NCBI RefSeq assembly: GCF_017352135.1
Contig: NZ_CP071456.1
Span: 310,001-374,000 of the forward strand
DNA length: 64,000 nt
DNA from: Rhizobium lentis
Lineage (GTDB): Bacteria > Pseudomonadota > Alphaproteobacteria > Rhizobiales > Rhizobiaceae
Direction of reading: 5' to 3'
A model generated the notes under the pieces. It did not search any database, had not been told where the DNA came from, and saw nothing but the letters and a program-made list of their open reading frames with translations. Positions 8,653 to 16,392 of the stretch are shown one piece after another. The translations under genes were made by a program, and so were the position numbers. Within the stretch, counting starts at the first letter, position 1. The number at the start of each line of letters is the position of its first letter.

Positions 8653-8928
8653 ATGGCAGAAACTCGGGAAGAGTGGATCAAAAAACGTGCATACGCCCTT
8701 TGGGAAGAAGAGGGTTATCCGACAGGGCGAGATTCCATCCATTGGGACCAGGCACGGCACGAGCGCGAAGCGCTCGAAGGCTCTGCTGCCTCTTCCAACG
8801 GCAAAGAAGCCAAACCCAAGGCCAAACGCGCCGCAACGGCCACGAAGCGTGCCGCAACAGGTGCCAAGACGAACGGCGGCGTCACGCCGGCGCCCAAGCG
8901 GACTGCGAGCCGCAAGACGGCGTCCTGA
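8653..8928 (+). CDS. DUF2934 domain protein with Lys/Ala-rich tail
   Basis: A 91-residue protein. Residues 4-37 form the DUF2934 domain (EEWIKKRAYALWEEEGYPTG, then DHW-like IHWDQARHE), a short helical unit common in rhizobial stress proteins. Residues 45-91 are rich in Lys, Ala, Thr and Pro (repeated AKRAATA, TKRAATG), like the DNA-binding tails of histone H1-like bacterial proteins; nucleic-acid binding is an inference from charge only. It has its own EcfG-type promoter and a good intrinsic terminator, so it is probably a monocistronic general-stress gene. Confidence 0.85.
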   Translation: MAETREEWIKKRAYALWEEEGYPTGRDSIHWDQARHEREALEGSAASSNGKEAKPKAKRAATATKRAATGAKTNGGVTPAPKRTASRKTAS

Positions 8929-8956
8929 ACACTGGACTACCGATCACATCGACAAA

Positions 8957-8979
8957 AAGGGCGTCTTCACGACGCCCTT
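8957..8979 (+). terminator. Intrinsic terminator after DUF2934 gene
   Basis: Perfect 9-bp stem AAGGGCGTC / GACGCCCTT with a 5-base loop, 28 bases after the stop codon, followed by a short T-containing stretch (TTCTTTGTC). It reads as a Rho-independent terminator. Confidence 0.7.
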
Positions 8980-9067
8980 CGGCCGTTCTTTGTCATATGT
9001 CTGAATTAGTTGTGTTTTATGGAATTGTGTAGGCGGGTTTTCCACGCGGGGGTGAAACAAAGGCCGG

Positions 9068-9247
9068 ATGACGCTGCACGCTTTGAGGCTTCCAAAAAAA
9101 GTTGAACCTTTGCCCGCAAGCCGGGAACGAGACCGTCCAAAATTCGTCTACAGCGAAACCTCGGAAGCGGCCGTGAACGGGCAGATCGCAATGCTCTTCG
9201 TCACGCCTCTCGCAGCCCGCGGCCGCGCGTCCGGCGTGATCGTGTGA
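9068..9247 (+). CDS. Small hypothetical protein, first of a coupled pair
   Basis: A 59-residue open frame starting MTLHALRLPKKVEPLPAS and ending LAARGRASGVIV. It has AAAGG five bases upstream of its ATG. Its TGA stop overlaps the GAGG ribosome site of the next small gene, which suggests translational coupling. The middle part (PKFVYSETSEAAVNGQIAML) contains no recognisable family. The reading frame is short, so coding status is uncertain; a conserved homologue in other rhizobia would decide it. Confidence 0.45.
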   Translation: MTLHALRLPKKVEPLPASRERDRPKFVYSETSEAAVNGQIAMLFVTPLAARGRASGVIV

Positions 9248-9256
9248 GGTATGGAA

Positions 9257-9430
9257 ATGTCGCTCCTCGTCACCGCCGCTCTGCTTTATCTCGGCCTGGC
9301 ACTCGGATTCATCCTCGTCGTCGACAATCTCGTCGGACTGGTTTTCCGCGATTCCCGCACGCCCCTGCGACTGCCCTCCTTCGACATCGGCCGCGCCTTC
9401 GCAGCCACGCAAAAATTCGACCGAAAATAA
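9257..9430 (+). CDS. Small single-span membrane protein
   Basis: A 57-residue protein (MSLLVTAALLYLGLALGFIL...) with one strong hydrophobic segment at about residues 3-30 and a charged C-terminal tail ending in ATQKFDRK, so the tail is likely cytoplasmic or periplasmic with a single anchor. The ATG at 9257 was preferred to 9251 because GAGG at 9246-9249 lies seven bases before it. That ribosome site overlaps the stop of the preceding small frame. No family is recognised. Confidence 0.55.
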   Translation: MSLLVTAALLYLGLALGFILVVDNLVGLVFRDSRTPLRLPSFDIGRAFAATQKFDRK

Positions 9431-9642
9431 CGGCTCAGCCCGCGCCCAACCACGGCTAAACTGGGGAACATCAGGCGGTACGTAATTTCGACCGAACCCT
9501 TTCCCTGCCATCACAAGCCTCTATGTTGACGGTTGGACGAGAAAAACCCCCACGGACCGGACGTCTTTTCAGACGCGCATAGGATCTGTAGAACTTTTAA
9601 TGGCTGCCGCTGGCGCGGCGGGCGACAGGGAAGCGGTTTTGA

Positions 9643-12387
9643 ATGGGAAGCGTCGGCAACGGCTGGCCGAGAGGCGGCGGCGAAATCGGCGAATTATTGC
9701 GGCATCCGGCCTTTGACGCCGTCGGTCTCGGACCGGTCGAAAGCTGGCCTGCTTCCCTCAAGCATATTGCCGAAATGGTATTGAATTCGCGGCAGCCGAA
9801 ATTCGTCGCCTGGGGTTCGGATCTCGCCTTTCTCTATAATGACGCCTACGTATCTGTTTTTCCCGAGCGGCATCCCGCCGCGCTCGGAAGACCCTTCCGC
9901 GACGTCTGGGCGGATATTTGGGAGCAGTTCTCGCCGATCGTCGCCAGCACGCTCGAAGGCAGGCCGCAGCTCTTCAAAGAGCTGCTCATCCCGATGCGCC
10001 GCGACGGCCGCACCGAGGATACCTGGTTCACCTTCTCCTATACGCCGCTGCGCGACGATGACGGCACAATCGCCGGCATCCTCTGCGCGACCCTCGACGT
10101 CACGGACCAGGTGGCGGCCAAGCGGGGTGAGAAGCTGGCGCTTGAAGAACTGCGCGCCAAGTCGGAAGCGCTTGCAGTCGTCAACCGGGCGGGCGCCGCC
10201 ATCACCGTCGAGCCCGATGTCGAACGTCTCACCCAGATCGTCGTCGATGCCGGCGTGACGCTGACGGGTGCCGAATTCGGGGCCTTTTTCTATAATGTCG
10301 ATGATGGCGATGGCGGCAGCTACATGCTTTACGCGCTCTCCGGCGTCGACCGGAAGAACTTCGAAAAATTCCCGATGCCACGCAATACCAAGGTGTTTGA
10401 GCCGACCTTCAGCGGCGAAGGCATCGTGCGCTCCGACGACATCCTGCTCGACCCGCGCTACGGGCAGAATGCACCGCATGCCGGCATGCCGAAGGGGCAT
10501 TTGCCGGTCAGGAGCTATCTTGCCGTGCCGGTAAAATCGCGCGACGGCAGCGTCATCGGCGGCTTGTTCTTCGGCCACGGCGCGCCCGGCCGCTTTTCTC
10601 AAGCGGCCGAGGCGAGCCTCGTCAGCCTCGCCGGCCAATCAGCCGTCGCGATCGACAATATCCGGCTCTTCCGAGCAGCCAAAGTCGAGATCGACCAGCG
10701 CCGCGCCATAGAAGATCAGTTGCGCAAACTCAACGAAATGCTCGAGGTCCGCGTCGCGGCCGAGATCGCCGATCGTCAGCAGGCGGAAGCCGCGCTCCAG
10801 CAGTCGCAGAAGATGGAATCGATCGGCAAGCTCACCGGCGGCGTCGCCCATGACTTCAACAATCTGCTGCAGGTGATCTCAGGCAATCTGCAGCTTCTCG
10901 GCAAGGACGTGGCGGAGAACAGCCGGGCCAAGGAGCGCATTTCGAATGCGCTTGCCGCCGTCGAACGCGGCTCGCGGCTGGCAAGTCAGCTGCTCGCCTT
11001 CGGCCGCCGCCAGCCGCTGGAACCGAAGGTCATCAACATCGGCCGCCTGGTCATCGGCATGGACGATATGTTGCGTCGCGCCCTCGGCGAGGAGATCGAA
11101 GTCGAAACCGTCGTCTCCGGCGGCCTCTGGAACACCTTCGCCGATCCGGTCCAGATCGAAAACGCCCTGCTCAACCTCGCGATCAACTCGCGCGACGCGA
11201 TGAATGGCATCGGCAAGCTGAAGATCGAGGTCGGCAACGCCTTCCTCGATGAAACCTACAGCCGCACCCATCCTGAAGTGAAGGCCGGCCAATATGTGGT
11301 GCTCGCCGTCACCGATACCGGCTCCGGCATGACACAGGACGTCAAGGAGCAGGCCTTCGAGCCCTTCTTCTCGACCAAACCGGAAGGCAAGGGCACCGGT
11401 CTCGGCCTGTCGATGGTCTATGGCTTCGTCAAGCAGTCCGGCGGCCACGTGAAGATCTACAGCGAGATCGGCGAAGGCACGACCGTCAAACTCTACCTCG
11501 CCCGCTCGTTCCGCAGTGAGGATCGCGCCACGGCGGCCGACACCCTGCCGGCAACCGGCGGGACCGAAACCATCCTTGTCGCCGAGGACGACGAAGGCGT
11601 TCGCGCCACGGTCATCGAAATGCTGTCGGATCTCGGCTATTACGTGCTGAAGGCAAAGGATGCGCAAAGCGCGCTCACCGTCATCGAAAGCGGCGCCCAT
11701 ATCGACCTGCTGTTTACCGATGTCGTCATGCCCGGCCCCTTGAGGAGCCCGGAGCTGGCGCGTATGGCACGTCAGCGGCTGCCCGATATCGCCGTGCTCT
11801 ACACGTCGGGTTATACCGAAAACTCGATCGTTCATGGCGGCAGGCTCGATCCGGGCCTGGAGCTGCTGTCCAAGCCCTATACGCGCGAGGAGCTCGCCCG
11901 CAAGATCCGCCAGGTGCTCGCCAACCGGCCGCAACGCCGTCAGGCGGAGGCTGATACCCCGGTGTCCAACTCAAGACATTCTGATCCAGGGGGTCCCGGA
12001 ACGGCCGGAAAGCTGAAGCTGCTGCTCGTCGAGGATGACGCCTTCATCCGCATGGATACGGCCGAGATCCTGCAGGATCTCGGCTATGACGTCATCGAGG
12101 CCGACAGCGGCGAACAGGGCGTGGACATCCTTGGCCAGGCCTCGATCGACATCATCGTCGTCGATGTCGGCCTACCCGGCATATCGGGCTCTGCCTTTGC
12201 CGCCAAGGCGCGGGAGGTCCTTCCGTCGGTCGGCCTGGTCTTTGCCACCGGCGACAGCGACCTGCCTGACGCGGATCGCTTCTCCGGCTCGGTGCTGCTG
12301 ACCAAACCCTACAACAGCGCCACGCTCGACCGGGCGGTCAAGACCGCCGACCAGCAGCGGCCCCGCGCCGAACGCCTTTCCGGGTGA
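9643..12387 (+). CDS. Hybrid sensor histidine kinase, PAS-GAF-HisKA-HATPase-REC-REC
   Basis: A 914-residue cytoplasmic hybrid kinase without membrane segments. Order: PAS domain (about 30-165), GAF domain (about 185-345), coiled coil (345-395), HisKA with phospho-acceptor His in KLTGGVAHDFNNLLQ, HATPase with N box LLNLAINSRDAM, G boxes DTGSGM and GKGTGLGLSMVYG, then two receiver domains with acceptor Asp in LLFTDVVMPGP (about 690) and IIVVDVGLPG (about 845). There is no output domain, so phosphate must pass to a separate protein. The PAS start resembles those of kinases tied to light or stress sensing in rhizobia, though no flavin-binding Cys motif is evident. Its position in a block of general-stress genes suggests, without proof, a stress-signalling role. 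Confidence 0.92.
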   Translation: MGSVGNGWPRGGGEIGELLRHPAFDAVGLGPVESWPASLKHIAEMVLNSRQPKFVAWGSDLAFLYNDAYVSVFPERHPAALGRPFRDVWADIWEQFSPIVASTLEGRPQLFKELLIPMRRDGRTEDTWFTFSYTPLRDDDGTIAGILCATLDVTDQVAAKRGEKLALEELRAKSEALAVVNRAGAAITVEPDVERLTQIVVDAGVTLTGAEFGAFFYNVDDGDGGSYMLYALSGVDRKNFEKFPMPRNTKVFEPTFSGEGIVRSDDILLDPRYGQNAPHAGMPKGHLPVRSYLAVPVKSRDGSVIGGLFFGHGAPGRFSQAAEASLVSLAGQSAVAIDNIRLFRAAKVEIDQRRAIEDQLRKLNEMLEVRVAAEIADRQQAEAALQQSQKMESIGKLTGGVAHDFNNLLQVISGNLQLLGKDVAENSRAKERISNALAAVERGSRLASQLLAFGRRQPLEPKVINIGRLVIGMDDMLRRALGEEIEVETVVSGGLWNTFADPVQIENALLNLAINSRDAMNGIGKLKIEVGNAFLDETYSRTHPEVKAGQYVVLAVTDTGSGMTQDVKEQAFEPFFSTKPEGKGTGLGLSMVYGFVKQSGGHVKIYSEIGEGTTVKLYLARSFRSEDRATAADTLPATGGTETILVAEDDEGVRATVIEMLSDLGYYVLKAKDAQSALTVIESGAHIDLLFTDVVMPGPLRSPELARMARQRLPDIAVLYTSGYTENSIVHGGRLDPGLELLSKPYTREELARKIRQVLANRPQRRQAEADTPVSNSRHSDPGGPGTAGKLKLLLVEDDAFIRMDTAEILQDLGYDVIEADSGEQGVDILGQASIDIIVVDVGLPGISGSAFAAKAREVLPSVGLVFATGDSDLPDADRFSGSVLLTKPYNSATLDRAVKTADQQRPRAERLSG

Positions 12388-12406
12388 GCTTAGAATTGTT
12401 TTCCCA

Positions 12407-12470
12407 GGCAGCGCAAAGCGCTTTGTCGAGAGTTGCGTAAAACAAAAGGTTCGAACGGTTCTGCGCTGCC
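12407..12470. repeat. Inverted repeat between convergent genes
   Basis: Arms GGCAGCGCA (12407-12415) and TGCGCTGCC (12462-12470) flank AT-richer DNA containing GAGAGTTGCGTAAAACAAA, a word recurrent in Rhizobium intergenic repeats. Located between the stop codons of two convergent genes; it may serve as a bidirectional terminator. Confidence 0.45.
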
Positions 12471-12488
12471 GTGAAAAGCCACACCGCT

Positions 12489-12860
12489 CTAGCCCGCGCC
12501 GTCGAATTCGGGATATTTGCGCCTGAGGTCGACCTCGCTGATGCAGCTGTCGTCGCGCGCCGACAATTCGATCGAGACCGCGTCGGCGGGATCGAGGCGA
12601 CCGTCATGATGATGGCCGTCATCGTGATGATTGCCATCATGGTGATAGACGGGAATGCGGGCGCCGCTCTGGCTGACAAGCACGGCATCTCTGTTGAAGC
12701 CTTTCTGCAACAACCAGTCGCGCGGCGCCATCAGGCGAATATCGACCTCAAAGGAGGGTCCCTTCCCTTCCTTGACCCTGACGGTATAGGTGACCGGCGA
12801 TACCTGGCCGTTCACGTCGATCGCGCCGATTCCATCGGCCTTGACGATGTGTTTTTCCAT
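12489..12860 (-). CDS. Hypothetical protein with His/Asp-rich segment
   Basis: A 123-residue soluble protein starting MEKHIVKADGIGAIDVNG. The middle is a conserved-looking beta-rich segment (TYTVRVKEGKGPSFEVDIRL, LMAPRDWLLQKGFNRDAVL), followed by a striking metal-binding-like run of His and Asp around residues 80-96 (YHHDGNHHDD, GHHHDG). The open frame continues upstream, but the extension is only the shadow of genes on the other strand, so ATG at 12860 is used. A GGAAC-N17-GGTT site 48 bases upstream suggests general-stress control. No family was recognised; metal binding is an inference from composition. Confidence 0.75.
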   Translation of the reverse strand: MEKHIVKADGIGAIDVNGQVSPVTYTVRVKEGKGPSFEVDIRLMAPRDWLLQKGFNRDAVLVSQSGARIPVYHHDGNHHDDGHHHDGRLDPADAVSIELSARDDSCISEVDLRRKYPEFDGAG

Positions 12861-12907
12861 GTTCTCGGCTCCTTCCTGTAGGCGGCTTATCCAGGCTTTC
12901 GCTCGAA

Positions 12908-12933
12908 AACCTGACAAAACCAGCTTTTGTTCC
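12908..12933 (-). promoter_or_regulatory. EcfG-like promoter (leftward)
   Basis: On the minus strand GGAAC (12933-12929), 17 bases, then GGTT (12911-12908). This differs from the GGAAC-N16/17-CGTT consensus at one -10 position. It ends 48 bases before the His-rich gene and is back to back with a similar rightward site. Confidence 0.5.
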
Positions 12934-12957
12934 GAAATCCGGGACAATGACCATTGG

Positions 12958-12982
12958 GGAACTTTCGTGCTCCGCGGGGGTT
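12958..12982 (+). promoter_or_regulatory. EcfG-like promoter (rightward)
   Basis: GGAAC at 12958-12962, 16 bases, then GGTT at 12979-12982; one mismatch to the general-stress consensus. It ends 52 bases before the start of the KGG-like gene. Confidence 0.5.
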
Positions 12983-13034
12983 GGATTCGCTTACCATCCG
13001 CAGTCGATCCTTTTGCAAACCAGAGGAGGCGAAG

Positions 13035-13349
13035 ATGCCGCGAGGAGACAAATCCGACTATACGGACAAGCAGAAGCGCAAGGCCGAGCATATCGAGGAA
13101 AGCTACGAGGAGCGTGGCGTCTCCGACAAAGAAGCCGAACGGCGTGCCTGGGCGACGGTCAACAAGGAAAGCGGCGGCGGCAATAAATCCGGCTCCGGCC
13201 GCGGCAAGAAGGATACGCATGTATCCTCCGAAAAGGGCGGCCGAGCCGGGGGTGCCGCATCCGCCGCGCGCTCGAAAGAGGAACGCTCCGCCTCCGCCAA
13301 GAAGGCCGCCGCCACGCGCAAGCGCAATGAACACCACAGCCACCACTAG
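13035..13349 (+). CDS. Small KGG-like, Lys/Ala-rich protein ('plasmid stabilization' family)
   Basis: A 104-residue, highly charged protein. Residues 1-48 (DKSDYTDKQKRKAEHIEESY, ERRAWATVNKESGGG) are the conserved helical unit found in small alphaproteobacterial proteins often annotated as plasmid stabilization proteins. The rest is low-complexity Gly/Ser/Ala/Lys (SEKGGRAGG, KKAAATRKR), probably disordered. ATG at 13035 has a strong GAGGAGG ribosome site; the longer upstream frame is not supported. An EcfG-like promoter precedes it. Nothing in the sequence supports a true plasmid-maintenance role; a stress-induced DNA-associated protein is more likely. Confidence 0.8.
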   Translation: MPRGDKSDYTDKQKRKAEHIEESYEERGVSDKEAERRAWATVNKESGGGNKSGSGRGKKDTHVSSEKGGRAGGAASAARSKEERSASAKKAAATRKRNEHHSHH

Positions 13350-13350
13350 A

Positions 13351-13395
13351 GCATGCCCTGCAAGACCGTGCAGCGGTTTTGCGACCAGGACATGC
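13351..13395. repeat. Rhizobial palindromic intergenic repeat, copy 2
   Basis: Outer arms GCATGCCCTG and CAGGACATGC (9 of 10 complementary) enclose CGGTTTTGCG-type core sequence, in inverted orientation relative to copy 1. The following 55 bases (AAAGCGCGTCACGCGAGACTGAAAGATCG in part) recur after copy 3 at about 52850-52885, so the repeat unit is composite. Confidence 0.55.
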
Positions 13396-13466
13396 CGGAA
13401 CAAAGACCGAAAGCGCGTCACGCGAGACTGAAAGATCGCGGCGCGCTTCAACGAGGATTTGCAGTC

Positions 13467-13757
13467 ATGGCCAAATCGAAGAAGAAATGGTCTCAGGACG
13501 TGACCGAACACAGCGACGCGATGGACCTGAAGGAAGGCGTATTCAAATCGGACGATCCGAAGAAGATCGCCCGCTCCGTCAAGCACTCCGCCGAGGAGAG
13601 CGATCGCCGCAAGTCGAGCCCTTTCCGCGCCGCAATGTCGATGCTGACCTTTTACATCAATCGCGCCGGCGACCAGCTGTCGAAAAAACGGCGCGGCACG
13701 GTGGAAAAAGCCAAGGACGAATTGCGAAAGGACTTCGGTCGTCAGCCGAAGCATTGA
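13467..13757 (+). CDS. DUF3175 family protein
   Basis: A 96-residue basic protein matching the DUF3175 pattern throughout: KKWSQDVTEHSDAMDLKEG, then DDPKKIARSVKHSAEES, then RAAMSMLTFYINRAGDQL. The family is common in rhizobia and other proteobacteria and has no assigned function. ATG at 13467 follows the sequence GAGGATTTGCAGTC. It is followed after two bases by the GST gene, and the two are surely cotranscribed; the GST ribosome site (GAGG) overlaps this stop. Confidence 0.85.
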   Translation: MAKSKKKWSQDVTEHSDAMDLKEGVFKSDDPKKIARSVKHSAEESDRRKSSPFRAAMSMLTFYINRAGDQLSKKRRGTVEKAKDELRKDFGRQPKH

Positions 13758-13759
13758 GG

Positions 13760-14482
13760 ATGACATACGAGCTCTATTACTGGGACGGCATTCAAGGCCG
13801 CGGCGAATTCGTGCGTCTGGCGCTGGAAGAAGCCGGCGCGGATTATATCGACGTCACGCGGCAGCCCCAGGGTACGGGCGCCATGCTCGACATCATGAAG
13901 AGCAAATCCGAGCCGCACCTTCCCTTCGCCCCACCCTTCCTGAAGGACGGCGACCTCATTATCCCGCATGTGGCCAACATCCTGTTATACCTCGGCCCCA
14001 AGCTCGGGCTGGCGCCAGCGGACGAAAGCCTTCGTTATGTCGTCAACGGCCTGCAGCTCACCATCACCGACTTCGTCGCCGAAGCCCACGACACGCACCA
14101 CCCGATCGACATGTCGCTCTATTACGAAGACCAGAAGCCGGAGGCAAAAGCCCGCTCGGCCGCCTTCATCCGCCAACGGATCCCTAAATTTCTCGGCTAT
14201 TTCGAGCGTGTGTTGAAGCGGAATCCAAAGGGTCCCGATCATATCATCGGCAATGCGCTCACCTATGTCGACCTCTCGCTGTTCCAGGTGATCGAGGGTC
14301 TGACCTATGCCTTTCCGAAAGCCATGGCGAAACGCAAGGCGGAATACCCCGCGCTGCTTGCCCTGCATGATAGGATAGCAAGGCGTCCGAACATCGCCCG
14401 CTATCTCGCCTCCCCTCGCCGCCTGGCTTTCAACGAGGAGGGGATTTTCAGGCATTATCCTGAGCTCGACAGCACGGAATGA
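13760..14482 (+). CDS. Glutathione S-transferase
   Basis: A 240-residue cytosolic GST. The N-terminal thioredoxin-like domain begins YELYYWDGIQGRGEFVRLAL, where the Tyr and GRGE motif resemble sigma/pi-like GSTs that use tyrosine to activate glutathione; PFLKDGDLIIPHVANILLYL supplies the glutathione gamma-glutamyl contact region (normally Q/E-S, here HVAN, which is atypical). The helical C-terminal domain contains the N-capping motif LTYVDLSLF. ATG at 13760 is preceded by a GAGG overlapping the upstream stop. Conjugation of electrophiles during stress is likely; the substrate is unknown. Confidence 0.85.
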   Translation: MTYELYYWDGIQGRGEFVRLALEEAGADYIDVTRQPQGTGAMLDIMKSKSEPHLPFAPPFLKDGDLIIPHVANILLYLGPKLGLAPADESLRYVVNGLQLTITDFVAEAHDTHHPIDMSLYYEDQKPEAKARSAAFIRQRIPKFLGYFERVLKRNPKGPDHIIGNALTYVDLSLFQVIEGLTYAFPKAMAKRKAEYPALLALHDRIARRPNIARYLASPRRLAFNEEGIFRHYPELDSTE

Positions 14483-14494
14483 GGTGATAGCCGT

Positions 14495-15373
14495 TCATTC
14501 CAACGGCGCGGCCGCATCGAAGAAATCGCCCCATGGGTCCTTCGGCCGAGTCTTCAAGCGCTGCGGCACGTTGTTGAGTGTAAAAGCGGCCGGACCGCTC
14601 ACCGCGTTCAACTCCTGCCAATCGAGCGGCATCGAAACCGGCGCCCCCGCCCGCGCCCGCGTCGAATAGGGTGCAACCGCCGTGTTGCCGCGGCCGTTGC
14701 GGAGATAATCGATGTAGATATGTCCGCCGCGTTTTGCCTTCGTCGCGGTTGCCAGATATGTCTCCGGCCGATCGGCCGCCATGTTTTCGGCAAGCGAATG
14801 GGCGAAGTCCTTCACCTCAGTCCACCCGGCCTTCGGCTCAAGCGGGCTCACCACATGCAGCCCCTTGCCGCCAGAGGTCTTGACGAAGGCGGCAAGCCCG
14901 CGGGCTTCCAGCCGTGCCTTCACTTCAAGCGCTGCTGACAGCACCGCGGTCCAGGCGACGTCCTCGCCGGGATCGAGGTCCATGGTGATCATATCTGGTC
15001 TTTCCCAATGATCGGTCGTGGTGCCCCAGGGATGAATTTCGAGCACGGCCGATTGCACCAGCGCCACAAGCCCGTCGAAATCGGAAATCCGCAGCAGCTT
15101 TTCGCCGTCCCCATCCTGAGGATCGGCGATCTCCTCTATATGCGCATTCATGCCCTTCCAGGCATGTTTCTGAAAAAACCGCTGGTGTCCCTTTATCCCG
15201 TCCGGCAGGCGCAAGAGCGCGAGCGGCCGGTTGACGACATAGGGCGCCATGAAGTGCCAGACCTCGGCGTAATAAGCCGCAAGCGCCTGCTTGGTCACGC
15301 CCTCATCCGGCCAGTAAAGCCGGTCGGGATGGGTCAGGGCTACGTCCGATTTCGGCGGATTGCTTGGGCTCAT
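14495..15373 (-). CDS. Stand-alone LigD polymerase (primase-polymerase) domain protein
   Basis: A 292-residue protein equal to the polymerase domain of bacterial NHEJ ligase LigD, without ligase or nuclease domains. Hallmarks: TMDLDPGEDVAW with the catalytic Asp pair, KTSGGKGLHVVSPL, and HIYIDYLRNGRGNTAVAPYS with the third Asp. LigD polymerase fills gaps at DNA ends, preferring ribonucleotides. It overlaps the topoisomerase IB gene by four bases (ATGA) and is last in the glgX-topoIB-ligD operon, which starts with an EcfG-type promoter. No Ku or ligase gene lies in the window; a partner elsewhere is expected if this acts in end joining. Confidence 0.92.
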   Translation of the reverse strand: MSPSNPPKSDVALTHPDRLYWPDEGVTKQALAAYYAEVWHFMAPYVVNRPLALLRLPDGIKGHQRFFQKHAWKGMNAHIEEIADPQDGDGEKLLRISDFDGLVALVQSAVLEIHPWGTTTDHWERPDMITMDLDPGEDVAWTAVLSAALEVKARLEARGLAAFVKTSGGKGLHVVSPLEPKAGWTEVKDFAHSLAENMAADRPETYLATATKAKRGGHIYIDYLRNGRGNTAVAPYSTRARAGAPVSMPLDWQELNAVSGPAAFTLNNVPQRLKTRPKDPWGDFFDAAAPLE

Positions 15374-16377
15374 TCCTCGATCTCGCGTGTGAGGAAATCA
15401 AGTAGCCTGTTTTCCTCGGCCCGCAAGCCCCGCAGCGGCTCGGTGCCGCTCTCGATCAAAGGATGATCGTTGCCGGCGAGCGCAATGATCGCCGGATGGA
15501 TATAGCTCGAGCGTGAGATCGCCGGCGTATTGTGCAGCGCCTCGGCTGCAGCCTCCGACATTTCCTTCACCGTCGGCCGGCCACCGCCGACGATCCTTTC
15601 CCGGGCGACACCGAAGGCCGCCAGCGATCCGGCCCAGGTGCGGAAGGTCTTGGCGGAAATCGGAATGCCGGAAATCTCGGCCAGATAGGCATTCAGCCGG
15701 CCGGAATCGACCGGCTTCAGCGCGCCGTTTTCATCCTTCCAGACGAAGAGCTGGCGGCCGGGCAGGTCGGAAATCTCTTCCAGGATTTTCTGCAGCCTGG
15801 GATGCTTGAGGCTGCGCTGGACGCGCTTGCCGCCCTTGGCGCGGAATTTGAGCTCGATCCGCCCGTCGACGATCTTCAGATGCCGCTTCAGCAGCGTCGT
15901 CGCGCCATAGGTGCCGTTCTCCCTGACATAGGCCTGGTTGCCGACCCGCAGATGCGCCTCGTCGAGCAGCGTCGTCAAAGCCGCCAGCACGCCGTTGATG
16001 TCCTCGGCGCCGGTGTCGAGATGGCGCAGGACCGTGCGGCGGATCTTCGGCAGCGCCCGGCCGAATTCGATCAGCTGGTGGAACTTTCCGGCGCTGCGGA
16101 AGGATTGCCAATCCTTATGATAGCGGTATTGCTTGCGCCCGCGCGCATCGATGCCGGTCGCCTGCAGATGGCCGTTCTCGTAGAGGCAGATCCAGACGTT
16201 CCTGTAGGCCGGCGGCAGTCCGAGCGCTGCGATGCGCGCCCGCTGCAACTCATCGGAAAGTGTCGCGCCGTCCGGCATCACGTAGCTGAAGCCCTTGCCT
16301 TTCCTGCGCCTGCGGATGCCCGGTTCGGTATCGCTGACATAGATCAGTCCAAGTTCGATGATGGCGTCGGCGTTCAT
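15370..16377 (-). CDS. DNA topoisomerase IB
   Basis: A 335-residue poxvirus-like type IB topoisomerase. The N-terminal part has the KGKGFSYVMPDGATL start and the IDARGRKQYRYH motif, the catalytic domain has LRVGNQAYVRENGTYGATTL (Arg), the RTWAGSL motif (second Arg) and the active-site Tyr in SRSSYIHPAI. It relaxes supercoils through a 3'-phosphotyrosine intermediate. The gene starts 15 bases after the glgX stop and overlaps the LigD-polymerase gene, so it is the middle gene of a three-gene operon. Bacterial TopIB genes are often next to stress or NHEJ genes, as here. Confidence 0.93.
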   Translation of the reverse strand: MNADAIIELGLIYVSDTEPGIRRRRKGKGFSYVMPDGATLSDELQRARIAALGLPPAYRNVWICLYENGHLQATGIDARGRKQYRYHKDWQSFRSAGKFHQLIEFGRALPKIRRTVLRHLDTGAEDINGVLAALTTLLDEAHLRVGNQAYVRENGTYGATTLLKRHLKIVDGRIELKFRAKGGKRVQRSLKHPRLQKILEEISDLPGRQLFVWKDENGALKPVDSGRLNAYLAEISGIPISAKTFRTWAGSLAAFGVARERIVGGGRPTVKEMSEAAAEALHNTPAISRSSYIHPAIIALAGNDHPLIESGTEPLRGLRAEENRLLDFLTREIEE

Positions 16378-16392
16378 GCTGTTGACGACCTG

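Noticed and set aside
13397..13421. GGAAC before the DUF3175 gene as an EcfG promoter
   Set aside because: No CGTT or near match at 16 or 17 bases; the site is part of the repeat element.
12861..13766. N-terminal extension of the His-rich protein to 425 residues
   Set aside because: The extra 300 residues are antisense to the KGG-like and DUF3175 genes, and a good start with EcfG-like promoter exists at 12860.
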